Shown here: piece after piece, positions 36,501 to 49,200 of the stretch | Numbering within the stretch: position 1 is the stretch's first letter | How the letters are laid out: every line of letters begins with the position of its first letter | Source of the DNA: Annona cherimola | Lineage: Eukaryota > Streptophyta > Magnoliopsida > Magnoliales > Annonaceae | NCBI GenBank assembly: GCA_030490835.1 | Contig: CM059971.1 | Location: forward strand, 23,181,817-23,245,816 | Direction: 5' to 3' | DNA: 64,000 bases | Program-made: the position numbers and the translations under genes | Notes under the pieces: model-generated | Database searches by the model: none | What the model was told of the DNA's origin: nothing | The model's input: only the letters and a program-made list of their open reading frames with translations

Positions 36501-38128
36501 CGCCATTGCTGGAAGGTCTTCTACTGCAAGGGATGCTTGAAGATCTCATTCTTCTTCATTATGGGAAGAGGTTGAAGCGTTACACTCTGCTCGTTTGAAC
36601 CAGCAATCTCTTGCAAGTGGCCTCTTTTTCCACAATTGTAACATTGGTTCTTTTGCCACCAAGATCTATTCTCTTTTTTGTTGCGTCCTTGACGAACTCC
36701 CCCTTGTTGCGAGCTCTGTCCTTATTGCTTTCTTGTGTTGTTTCCATTTGGTCTTGTAGCTCTTCGATCTCTGCTTTAGAATTCTCTTTTTCTTTTTATA
36801 AATAGAGCATTCTCCTCCTTTATTGAAACTGTAGACATCTGTTTGCCCAAAGCTTCTTGATTGACCAACGTATTTTCCAACCCTGTTAGAGCTGACTCTT
36901 TGGCCAATCCAAGAGTCACAATGATGATCCCGTGATATTCTAGTTTTAAGCCATGAATGATAATTTTTCTCATTCTTGTTTCATAGATTGAATTTTTCGG
37001 GTCTAATTTTAAATTTCTCCACAAAGAAATTTAACTTTAAAGAAATATTTATTCACTGCCATGTTTTGCTGCAAGACAGAAAACAACTCATTTTTCAAAT
37101 TTTCAATTGTTGGAGCTTTACATTATTCTTCCTTGTGTATAGTGCTGCGAAGATGTCTCATGCTTCCTTGAGCGTTTTAGCATCCTTGACCTTTTGCAGT
37201 AACTCGTCCTCAATGATTACTGCAAACACGTACATAGCTTTGCTAGCTTTTACTTCTTATGTCTTCAATTCTTTGTTATCTATGGGTAGCACAGTACTAT
37301 TACTGCTAACTGTATTCCACATATCTTGGCCAAGTAGATAAAATTGCATACACAAACACCAAATATTATAATTGTTATAATTTAGCTTCTCGACGGTGGT
37401 TATTGAAGTAGATAAATCTACCATCATTACTTGGTATGCGCAACACTCTTCCAAGTAAGTTTGGTCCTAGACCAATCGGTTTTACAGTCCTAGACTATGC
37501 ATATGCAAAATCTCCTCGTACTTTTTTACCTAACATAACCTCTACAAACCACGATCCCCGACCTTTAGCTCTATTACCACTTGTTGAGAAATGAGTACTC
37601 AAAAATATATTATTTATAAAAAATATTACAACAAAATATACACGAAATGATTTTAAAACCCACACTTTACAACTTATAAGCTCCCACTAATAATGCCAGT
37701 ACTACTCTTTGCTCTTCTTCCTTAACCACCAACTCACGCCTCGCAGCTCATGCACACACCCAACACTTCACTCTTGCACGCCACTCACTCAAACACCACA
37801 CTCATTGCCCACTCTCACGTTGTACACCTTTACCTCTCACACTCACCACCCATGCACACACCACACTTGCATGAAGGGGGTTGCCACTTTTTATAATTTT
37901 GTATCACTGGCATTTGCATTTAATGAAGGTAGATGCCAGTTGACAATTTGCAAGCTGGAAATTTCTAGCTTAGACGGTGTATGCAATCTAAAAAAATCGA
38001 GATGGTGAATATATGCTCAAAAAACCAGCAATTTTCAACAATGTCAGCTGGAGAAGAAAATATTCAAATGATTTTGTGGGGGATATAATCTGGAAAATTT
38101 AGATAAGTCGGTGGCGATGATTTTTTTA
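33573..38128 (-). mobile_element. Decayed Ty1/copia element in the left palindrome arm, minus strand
   Basis: Direct repeats flank a minus-strand copia interior: 37582-38128 (5' LTR, about 547 bp) and 33573-34072 (3' LTR, truncated). Both read TGTTGAGAAATGA on the plus strand, and both contain the CACACCCAACACTTCACTC block. Next to the 5' LTR is a PBS, TGGTAATAGAGC on the minus strand (37568-37579), two bases changed from the copia standard. A deletion removed the end of RT, RNase H, the polypurine tract and the first bases of the 3' LTR. Candidate target duplication is CCACT/CCACC. The opposite arm near 50960 is empty. Confidence 0.85.
34073..37480 (-). pseudogene. Copia gag-pol remnant
   Basis: On the minus strand, in order: gag N-terminus (LNYNNYNIWCLCMQFYL, near 37390); a zinc knuckle CYNCGKRGH with its last Cys lost (near 36640); a protease-like WIIDSG (near 36400); pre-integrase ADLWHARLGHVSYHKL and CVGC (about 35900-36030); integrase C-terminus INRLTQPKLRYISPFE (about 35400); and RT fragments ending in LEHFLGLEVECSKEGLF (about 34150), where the deletion enters the LTR. 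Many stops and frame changes make it inactive. The integrase wording differs from the Sirevirus, so this is another copia lineage. Confidence 0.85.
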
Positions 38129-41100
38129 CCACCTGCCATAGCTAAGGCCAATCATAAACCGCTATTCATTTCTAGGTGTTGTCTAGTGAGATTATACTGA
38201 ATATCAAAGAAATGCCAGTTTATAATCATCCTATACACATATACTATTTAAGATCCGTTTTGAGGATAGAGTGGATTATGTTCTCGTTGACTTTTGATTG
38301 ACCCTAATAAGCACCGTTGTATTTATCATTAATAAAAATCTATAAAAATTGTTTTTATTTTTATCACTACATATATATGGGATATGGGAAAAGAGATGAG
38401 TATGCATGTAATTGTTTTGGTGTGGGTCATAACAGTTTTTTAGTAGGAACGTGTTTCATAATATGTTCTATTTTATAAGTTTTTACGGTGGAATTTTCAA
38501 TTTAAATAGTATCTCGAGACGGGGGGTGTACGGGGAGCGGACTTGTTAGCTGTTAATTAAAAATAGAACATCGAATTTGATCACTAGACCTAGTGGAGAC
38601 CATTTGCACCACTTTAATGAGCAGTGATTTAGAGGAAACTTCACACTTTTCATACAATCGAAAATTGAAAATTCAATTTTATTTGTTCACAGAATGGGGC
38701 TTGAATGATATGTGAAAGTGGCGTGCGGTAAAATTAGAATGACATGGCACCATCTATATTTAAAATCTATTAAAAATGGTACTGAGAATGTAAAAAACAA
38801 GAAATAATAGAAAGTTACATTGAAAATTAAAAAAAAATCATTAGTAGATGGAATGTCATCCCATTCACGTGCTTGAATTATTTGGTACAGGTTGCTCAAG
38901 GCGGTAGTGTTATTTGAAACATTAGTTTTGATTGATTAGAATATTTTCAGTTGACAGAAATGATTGTTTATAGCGTTATATTATATTAAGACAAATTTAT
39001 TAGATTTGTCCCAATGCTTTTTCGATGTCAAACTCAAATTGGTGAGGATCATTTGAAAGCCTAGCATGCAAACCCAATCATTAGCTACGCATATATACAT
39101 ACACATGGATAAACATTTTTAAATTAAACTTAGAAAAATTACATATCCATAAACTGGGCTTTGATAAACCATAATGAGCATCTGAAGGTTTATCCAAAAA
39201 CGATATAACAGACTTTAGTGGAAGCTCAGTATAATCTTAAAGAAGACATACACCAACGATACTGATAAAGTTTAGTGAGCTTTTTAATAGACTTTTATAA
39301 AATTATGTTAAACTCTGTTAAGAATATGAAAATTGATGCCTGTCATTCTTCTATAAGTTATCAATCAAGTTTAGCAAAAGGTATGCTATAGTCATTTTAA
39401 ATTTGTTTACCACTATCCAATCATTTGTGAATAATGTGAACTTTGATAAGCGTAAAAAAACATATTGTAGTGTTTTGGAAGGACATTAACGATTATGTAC
39501 ACTATATAAAACTTAGTACATTCAGCAGATAAACATTCTTAAATATTTATATTTGATTATAAATATTTGAGCCATGGAAAAGACACACATCAATGGTCAT
39601 CTTTAACAACAAATGTTTTTTGGATTAAACCTGAACACAAAGGAAGCAACAATAATGAAGCCAAGACTTGTAGATTAATATGTGAAATATTGTAATAAAA
39701 TGAATATGGAAATATTATAATTTTTTCCATAGTTTCTATATTCTTTATTATCATTAAAGATGTCTTTATCAAAATATATAAGGTGTATATAATTTCATAG
39801 ACTAAATGCAAATTATTTTAATCTGACTTACTTCTATAACAAGAGCTAATGTTGACTATGATTGATGAGTTGTTTACGTTTTTTATTGACACACAGTGGA
39901 GTGAGCATGAATTTCTCAAGCTTTTAGCACAAAGCCACCATGCATTAGTAGATTAGCAATCCTACCTTGAAATATAGAAATCTATGCCATTCTAACCTTG
40001 TTAGTCAAAACTCATGTCTGATGGGCATGTCCTGCAGGCCATTGGGGTTACGAGCTCCGTAATTGAGACTTTACTCCGTCGATAACTGCTCCAATAATAT
40101 TTAGTTCCTGACAAATATTATACATAAATAACCTATATAATGTTGTAGCATTGGCTGTGCACTTCCAATTTTCAAAAAGTCATTACTGGGCTCGCATTGC
40201 TTCCTCAGTTGTTGAGGCAAAAGTAGTTTGCGCATGGTGTTAGGAAAACCAGCAAAAGTGGATTAGCCTAACAAAGTCGTACCTTTTGCAGCCCAACTTA
40301 TGGTATTTGCATGCACATGAATCCTTGAACATTAGCGATTTCATTTTCCTCATCCAGCATCGATACATGTAGTGTACATCAATACCATGTTCGCCTTAGT
40401 TATTTCTCCACTCATCATACACTCGAAAATGGATCGACCTATTTTCTGACATATATTTATGTGCGTAAGATGCCATAGAAAATACCGTTTGCCTCCTTAC
40501 CATCTTTGGATGCGGATCAAATGCACATCACTCTTCATTGTCTGAATGAGTAAATGTGGCATGTGGAGGTAGAAAGCAGTCCCGGTTGTGTTTTTTTTGA
40601 AGCATAGATGTCCTTAGTTGTTGAGGAACATGGTCTCAAATTGTAGGATCTACTTATTTTTTGAGGTCAGCGTGGTGTGAAAATAGCTACAAACATTTAT
40701 TGCCAAACAACGGTACTGAAAAAAATGATTGCATCAAGTCGGAAAGCAAAGTGTCTTTCTTGGTGAAAGCACGAGGAGTTGCAAGAAGAGCAAATCAGGC
40801 TTAAACACCAACTGTGATTTCGTTATTATCTAAATCCTCACAGAGTTCCCATCAAAGGTTATGCATATCCACTAATCTTCCCTTATTACTTGTACTGGTA
40901 TATTGGATGCTATTATGCTTTAGAACAAATATGTGACCAATAACGTTGTCTTTCTTGTGCTTTATAAAGCCATGGAGGCACCATTCGGCCGTGAAGGAGA
41001 TGCTACTCACAAGTCACAACTAAGGTAAAGAGCAGAGTTAAGGTTACAGCGTATGAATTTATTTTAGAATATTCGTCATCGTTTGTCCATCTCACGGAGT

Positions 41101-42214
41101 TTGCGGCTAAAGGGGACAGTCCGCTAGTGGATGCCCTAATTCCCTTTGTAATTGTTCAGCTGATTTTCATACTTATGACAGGTATGCAAATAGGATGAAA
41201 ATTTATAAAGGGAATTATGGAATCCACTAGCGGACTGTCCCCTTTAGCCAGAAACTCCGTGAGATGGACAAAAGATGACGAATATTCAGAAGTGAATTCA
41301 CACGGTCTAACCTTAACTCTACTTTTTGCCTCAGTTACGAGCAGCATCAGCTCTCACAGTGGAATGGTATCTTCTTGGCCATATAAAGTACAGAAAGACA
41401 CGTTATTTATCATGAATTTGTTCTAAGAGCACCACAACATCCAATATACTAGCATAACTAATTAGGGAAGATTAGTAGATATTGATAACCTCTAATGGAA
41501 AGTCTGTTAAGATTTGGATTAGCAATGGAAGCATAGCTGGTATTCAAGCCTAATTAGCTCTTCTTGCAACTCCTCAAGCTTTTACCAAACAATCTTTGCC
41601 CTCCAACTTCATGCAGTCATGTCTTTTCAGTACCACTGTTTGACTGTAAATGTTTATAGCAAACTTCGCACCAAGCCGACCTCAAAAAATAGCTAGATCA
41701 TACAATTCGAGACCATGTGCCTTAGCGAATGCAGGCAATCCATGCTTCAAAAAAACACAACTGGGATTGCTCTCTACCTCCACAAGCCAATGTATCCATT
41801 CAGGTAACAAAGAGTGACATGCATGTGATCCACATCTAAGGAAGGTACGAAAGTAAGAGATATTTTCTACAACATGTTACATGCATAAATTTATGTCAAA
41901 AATGAGTTGATCCATTTCGAATGTGTGATGAGTAGAGGAATAACCAAGGAGAACATAATGTCGATGTACACTACCCACTACAACATACTTGGGTTTGGTA
42001 ATAAATTTTGCAACAAAGAAATCATTGCCGCTAACCATCACAGCTCCGTTTGCCTATAGCTACTTGTAATGGTTCACTAATTTTTTCCTATCCATCACAA
42101 AATAAGCAACTAGGTTATTTTATTTCGATTAAGCAACTAGGTTATTTTATTTCGATTGGAGCTAAATGCAACTAGGTGCACTTAGTTAGCAAAACAAAAA
42201 TGTAACTAGATGCA

Positions 42215-42560
42215 CTAAGCCTCCGTACACCCATGTGCTTTCAACCCATTTTTTGAAAAAAAATTTTAAATTTTTATAGTACGGTTAATTTAAGTGTATT
42301 TAACATGTGTATTAATTTTTATTATTTTTTGAGTATTTTAAATATTTAATTTTTATTTTTGAAAATCAGCGGTATTTTAAGTAATTCAAAATTACTAAAA
42401 TGTATTTGATTTTCAAAAATAAAAAATAAATATCTTAAATACTCTAAAAGGGTAAAAATTGATACGTATGTTAAATATACTTAAATTAATAATTTTAATA
42501 AATACGTTTCAAAAAAATTTTAAAAATAAGTTAAAAGCACCTGACTGCATTGTTTCAAAG
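42215..42560. mobile_element. Foldback MITE, copy D, inside the CACTA element
   Basis: Palindromic arms share TTTAAGTGTATTTAACATGTG and GAGTATTTTAAATATTT with their inverted copies, and the outer parts resemble ATGTGCTTT. The arm theme matches copy C at 11180. The ends are worn and no target duplication was found. Confidence 0.6.
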
Positions 42561-44890
42561 CCCATTTTATTTTTTGTCTTACCAAAACGCGTTTCAAAGT
42601 TTGTCACGCTCCCACCCTCTCCCTGCTTTCTCTCCCTTGGGTTTTTCTTCTGCTCCCTCGCACCTCTTCTTAAGGGGAAATTCTGATAAAGCACTCTCAA
42701 ATTCTCATCATCCACAGTTATCGAAGGAAGTAATCCATGATCAAATGTGCCTGGCTGGCAAAGGTATCCCTTTTAAATCAACCAAGTAGCAGAAATTTTA
42801 AATTTCTTCTCAGATCTCAATGCAAACGCAAACGGAAAAGCACAACAATTATGCTTCCTTTTTCTTCTCAAACGCGGCAACTCAACCAACCATCCACAGT
42901 AATTTTCTTCCTCCTCGTCTCTTTATTCCTGCCCTCCTCTGTCACTGTTCTTGTTTTAGTACTGCTCTAGGCTTGGCTAATGTGCACTATGTTCGCCTAA
43001 TACACTTTTTTTAGGTGCGTCAGCCATGGTCTTACGTCTGTGCAATGATCCTTCTGTTCTAACGGGGCTTTCCCTGCTAACACCATTGATTTCTTTCATG
43101 GCCATGCAGATAGTGCCAAGGATTGCCTGGCTCGTTCCTACTGGCAAGATGAGGCATCTCGCACCATTTCTCCTCAGGTTTTTTCTCCAACTCCTCTCGC
43201 GTGCGCCTACTCATAAGGAGAAATCTGAGAAAGCAGCTTCAAATGATGGCCTTTTATAGGTGGCTGAAACTATAAATTTTTATAAATGATGGCCTTTTAT
43301 TTTAAATATTTTTTGCAGGACACTCAGATGTTTGTATCCTTTGTTAAATTGGGGCTTGTCAAATTGGGGCCTAGATTCGTGAGATCCAAGAGTCTGTCAA
43401 GGAGTTGCTTTCTTATCGAAAAGCACTTATTTGAAAATTTTATGTAACAATCATGTTTGGATGACTATTATCTCATGTTAAATTGACAAGGGCTTGTCAA
43501 TTTATCTCATGTAACTTACATTACTTTTTCTCTGAAAATTGATTTCTATGCTTATATTCTATTTTCTTTACTGATTGAACTGCAACTCTTGTGCAGAGTT
43601 ACTGCTGTGGATGACTATTATCAGATTGGTACATACATTGTACTTTCTATTAAGTACGGTGGAGAAATCTAGAGTCACTTTTGATTTTAACTTTATCACA
43701 AAGGTGAACTTCTTTTGTGTATTGAATCACTAGACTATTAAGATTTATTACAAAAAACAGTTAATCTTTTGTTTTACTTTAATTTTCTCATCTGAGTTAT
43801 GGAATTGTGTTTGGAATTTTGGTAATATTAATGTTTTGTAGTATAATTGGAACTTAGCTAGAATCCTATTAGCTCCTGGGGGCAAGCACTTATGTGATAT
43901 TCTCAAGTATTATCATGGGAATATTCAAACTTTGAAGCTTGGCTAGTGTAAGTTAATAGAGCTTTGAATTCTATTTCCTTAGAATATAAAGGTTTTGGAA
44001 CCTGTGTAACTCAAATGGTGGCATGCAAAGATGTCCATATACACAAGTGAGATGACTGAAATTTAATTTCTCACCAAGAAAAATGATATCATTGCATGTT
44101 GTAGTTTGATTAATGTTTTAGTGTAAATTTATTTGCTGGGCATGGCTACTTTTGCTTCTAGCTTGAAACACCTTATACTTGTATTCAATGTATGTTTATG
44201 TTCAGTGTATATTGGATTAACAGATGTTCAGTTTGTCGTACTCATTTATCTTTATATTCAATGTATGTTGGATAGATAAATGAGTTCTTAAATGTTCAAT
44301 GATGATTGGCTGTGTAATTTTGTTGGAGTTTTTTTAGTTGATAGATATTCACATAAATATTTTTGCCTTATGTGAACTTTTATTTTCAATTTAATTTAAT
44401 AGCTATAACATACTATTATGGTTATTGTAGTATAAATAATAGAGCTACATTTTCTTTGGCATGTTGTCCTTTGACATGAAGGATCGAGGGGGATGAGTTT
44501 TTAAACTTAGTAGAGTGCATATTCAAGCCTCAAGAAATTCTCAAGGCATAACAGCCAATCATGTAGGCATCAGGTTATTTCCTTGCTAATTAAATAAATT
44601 TTTGTTGAAATGTATGGTTGGGAGATGCTATTTTATGATTTGATGTGTCATAGAAATTTCTGTCTACTGTAGCTGCAGTTTCAAAATTCTAACCATGTTG
44701 CTGTAATGTAATTATAGGTAGCTGAATTCAGCTAAAATTTGCGAGTCGGACCTCTTAACCTATGTTTAAATCGAATTTCTAATTCATCCAATCACCTCTA
44801 TAATAGGGTCACCTGCACTTGCAAATGATAGATTGTCATGCAAATTTAGTCGTTTCCTATATATATTCGTATGTATGTATTGGCTTGCAG

Positions 44891-45079
44891 CTAGAGTACC
44901 CTGAGGAGTGTTGGCTCAAAGATTTGATAAAAAAAAGCACTTAAGTGTTAATTAGCTACCCTATTTCTATATGGACAGAGAGGACCATTGAAAAGGAGAT
45001 ATCTGATGATGAGGACGATGAGGAAGGTAAAGTTGAGGTGGTTGATGAGGAGAAGGAAAAGAAAAAGAAGAAAATTTAG
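44891..45079 (+). pseudogene. Captured HSP90 gene fragment
   Basis: Translation gives LEYPEECWLKDLIKK, a stop (TAA 44942-44944) with small local changes, then ISYPISIWTER and IEKEISDDEDDEEGK, then an acidic/lysine-rich VDEEKEKKKKK run and TAG. This matches the middle-domain start and preceding charged linker region of plant cytosolic HSP90 chaperones. It begins just after a splice-acceptor-like TTGCAG, which suggests an exon edge was captured with intron sequence. The remaining HSP90 domains are absent. It lies inside the CACTA element, consistent with gene-fragment capture; no chaperone activity is possible. Confidence 0.85.
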
Positions 45080-46279
45080 TTCTATTGTGTATGTTTGTGA
45101 TGAAGTGTAACTAAAAAAAATTTTGGTTCTGAAGTCTGTTGATTGTGTTGTTACCAACTACTGCCATCAACATTGTACCACTTATGTGTTAAATATGCCA
45201 AGTTTCTTGTTTGTTGATTCTAGTATTACGTTATAACTTAAAAGATCATTTTATTTACAACAAAGTCTAGTAAAAATGGTCTCCCTAAAAGAATTAGACA
45301 TATTTTTAAGTGGAAAAATAAATGTTATTTATATGTGATGATTCATTCATAATCTTTCTATGGTAGATGTTGACTACATTGGCAGAGTAATGACCACTCA
45401 TTGCTGGAGTTGTTTAGTTCGGTGAATTATAACATCAATCACACAAATGCATGGGTAGTCATGTTTGATTGATCCTAGGGAAGCATAGTAGTATCGTCAC
45501 TTACACTGCTTTTCTCTCTTCCTCTTACACATGCTCAAAAGTCCATGTCGTATATGGTTCTCCAGTGAGGATGTTTTGGTTGACTTGTAATTACGCACCT
45601 ATTAAAGTTTAAAATTAGATGATTGGTTAGAAAATTCGTTGTCGTTGATATATGACACAACTACTTCATTGAAATAAGATAAGCCTCTTTATAACGGTAT
45701 AGTAGGACTATTTGAGGCTGTAATAATACCATAGAAACCAAACCACTTCTATCGTCCATACCTCTGTCTGTATCATTAATAATACTAGTAGTACTAATGC
45801 ATAGATCATGGCCCAAATGATTCTGTTTTTCCTTAGTAGGTAGAGACTTAGAGAATTGCCATTCGAAAGGAAATTGGGTAGACTCCTACCATGTCAACAG
45901 AAATAGACACTAGTATTTTTGCCAGCTATAATTTTTTCCTTCCATTGCTTGTGTTGTTATGCAAACCGAGAATCCAATTTGAATCATTATTTCTTGTTCG
46001 AAGTGTGCAATAGAACTAGATGTTATACAGCTAAGAAAAGTAGCATTTGACTACTGACATGCAAAGAGCTTGTACGTTGGTTATAAAAGTGAAATGTTAA
46101 CTTGGACCATCCTTTATCTTGTACTATTGTTTTCTTCATATCATTGAAATTGTTACTTTTATGATTTTAATTCTGCAGGCTACAAGGGTAGTTGAATCAG
46201 CCCTGGCATGTTTGATAGAGTTGAGTTCAACAGCTACAGCCAGTTTTGATTGTGCGCCCACCGCCCGCACCACCCCCCG

Positions 46280-46294
46280 CCCCCCCCCCCCCCC
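46280..46294 (+). repeat. Run of 15 cytosines
   Basis: An uninterrupted C15 within a CCGCCCGCACC context in otherwise AT-rich DNA. Run length may be unreliable in sequencing. Confidence 0.9.
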
Positions 46295-49200
46295 GACATC
46301 AACTAAACTTAAACAAGTAAAAAGTGATGTCACCTGTGCTTATATTACCATTTTCACATTGATTATATAACTGTTCAGCCATATCCAGCTTCATTGTTTA
46401 GGTGAATGATTATGTATTTGCAACAATGTTTCCTTATACAAGGTTTTGTTTAGACTCAGTTCTGTCGAATGGGAATTCTAGTGAAACATAGAGTTTGTAT
46501 GCATTATACTCTTATACCACGAGTAATGTTTATGCGTGCGAACCTATGTTATACTCTACATTGAAGGTTTGAAGTGGTGGAAAACTGCTAGTAAATAGAA
46601 ATTGCATCAACCAACATTGTCGCTTTCCTATTCAAAATTATGAAGATGGAACTAAAATTTAGACACATATTTGATGCAAAGAGGTCAGTTAATGGACCAT
46701 AGAATCTACAGTTCTTTTTGCAAGTTATTAGTTTTTATGTATGATATTGTCAACAATGAGATGTGATGTCTTGAATAGCAGAATCTGCAGCTATTTTTTT
46801 AAAAAATATTTTAGTAAAAAATATAGCCTTCTACCAATGTCCTATCAAACTGATGTGATTTGTATTTATCTATTCTTTATTGCATATAAATTGGACAACA
46901 ACATGGATTCTATGCTCTGCCATCTCACTCTTTGGTGTGATATATCATCAATTAAACTACTGAACTCTTTTCTTTCCACCTTCTTCTTTGGGCTTTCTTA
47001 TCCTTTTGTTGAACCATCCCAATCTTGTGCAAAGCAACCGCAAACTTTGGTTAGTCGGTATGCCCATCAAAATCTAATTTTCTTTGTTAACTATTTTCAA
47101 AATATTCTTTTTTATTTAATACGTGCCCGATGATTGAATAAAACTTAGTTATCTGTACTGATCTCTCTGCTTTTGTAATATGTTCAACTTAATGAAAAAT
47201 GGTAGATTTGGAATCTAGATGCGTAAATGGTACGTTTGAATGCATGTATTCAATAGTTTTATGTAACGTCTAGCTAGCTATGCCATTGTCAATGCAATTG
47301 CATTGCTTAGATTGTACTCTACTTTAGCCAATAGATGAATCTGTATATTCTACAGCATCTCATCATTATCTAAACTTGTCTTTGAACATAGTTGCATATA
47401 TTTAAAGTTGTAATTGACAGATAATTCAATACAATACAAACATGGCTGTATTTTAGGGGTTGTCTTCTTTGTGCAACAGGTAATTTTTATTTATTTACAT
47501 CTTCTTCATTTTGCATATTCCTTTTCTTTTAGCAGTTATGTCACTAAAAATGAGATAAAATGTACGCCTTGATTATGAAGCTTTGCACCAAGTGGAAGTA
47601 CATTGTCTGTCTACTAGTTATCGTGCCCCAATTCTTATGTATGGATAGTTGTTGTTTCCTTGAGTTTGAGTAGCAAAATGTTGTTGATTTGCGGATAGAT
47701 GACTTAGCAAGGCTTCTTTATATTGGTGGTAAACCAACCTTGCTGATCCAAATGGTTTGACGAAGTTGCTGTTTTCTTGATATTCTAGCCATCTATTGTT
47801 TATAGTTTCCGAAATTTCATTTAAACCATGTCTTTCTAACCAGACAATTGGTAGACTTCAATGCTTATTTTATAGTTTTCATCTAATTCATGGAAAGCGT
47901 GCCGTTCATATGAATTTTTTTTTTGTTTTCTTTGCATTCTTAGTGGCGTGAGTATCCTCATTGGCAACGACAAAGTCTACCATCAGCATTGTTCCTAATG
48001 TTGATATTTGTTTCATTTGTAATTATATTTACTTGTCGCATGTCTTATAATAGCCAACTTTGAAAGTGAGTGTCCTCTTTATGTATCATTTTTTCTGCAG
48101 ATCTTGTTTTCTTTCATTTTTTTTTAACTGCAGATTTCATTTTCTTTCATTTTTTTGCTGCAGAAAGTATAAAGTTTTCATCAAGAAGCAAAAGAGTCGC
48201 ATTCAAAATCTGCTGAAGTGTTCTCTGGGGTGTTTGTCCTAGTCATTTGAATTTTTTTCTGTAAGTACTTTAATCAAGCAAAATTTTCTTTGTAAAATCA
48301 TGTTGTTATTAGTGAAGTATTTATTAAATTTGTTTGTGTCATTTAATTTCTTAATGTGTAAAAGAGATTTATTTATGAATAGAGATTATTAAATCATATT
48401 AATATCATTGGTTTTTTTGTATTTATTATGATTTTTATATTTTAAAAATTTTGGTTCAGCATATCATGTGTATGTATTTGTAATTTCAAAAATACAGCAA
48501 ATGCAACAGAAGTTTTGTTGCAATTAACCAAAACTAGTGGTCGATTGTTGGTCAATTAGGGCAGCAATGACAACAAATTTTCTGTTGAAATTCAGTGCTA
48601 TTGCCTAAATACGACGCTCTTTCAGTAACGAATTTCGCAACAAAATTTTTTATTGCCAATAGTAATAGCAATGAATTTTTGGTGTTAGCAACAAAATTTT
48701 TTTGGTCGTTGCTAGAGTCTGTTGTAGCGTACGTGTATATGTGCTAGGTGAGCAAAATGAAATCCCTAATGCTAGTGGATGCATCTGCACGCAAATATCA
48801 TAAAGTGGGATGCAGAACGTATGGCTTTGTTAGACCAATTCACTTTTTCTTGTTTTCTTAGCACCATGAGCAAACTACTATTACCTCAACGATCGAGGTA
48901 GCAATGCGAGCCCGGTATTATTTTTTTGGGAAATGGGAGGTCAACAATCAGTGCTACAACTATTTTACGTATAATATCAGTTGGGAGTTAAATATTCTTA
49001 AAGTGGTCATCAACAGAGTAAATTAAACCTGAGTTCTGACTAACAGGGGCAGAATGGCATAAATTTCTACATTTCATGGTTGATGTAATGTTTGTAAGTC
49101 ATTTCACCATGTCCATAAGCTTGCCCATCTACCAACTTATGGTGGCTTTGTGCTGCAAGCTCGAGGGATTCATGCTCACTTCACTTCTGTATGTCAGCAG

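Larger units (their letters stand above)
41976..48729. mobile_element. CACTA transposon, non-autonomous, inserted in the right palindrome arm
   Basis: The left end begins CACTACAACA (41976); the right end is TGTTGTAGCG (48720-48729), its inverted match with one base changed. Subterminal sequence on both sides repeats GCAACAAA-type words (42010-42030 and 48550-48715), as is usual for CACTA ends. The palindrome partner near 40375 reads continuously across the insertion point and shows that TAC was duplicated (41972-41974 with one extra C, and 48730-48732). The 6754-bp interior holds a foldback MITE, an HSP90 fragment and a 15-base C run. No transposase is recognised, so it would depend on another element. 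Its other ORFs (for example 43026-43259 and 46741-47133) are unassigned. Confidence 0.7.
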
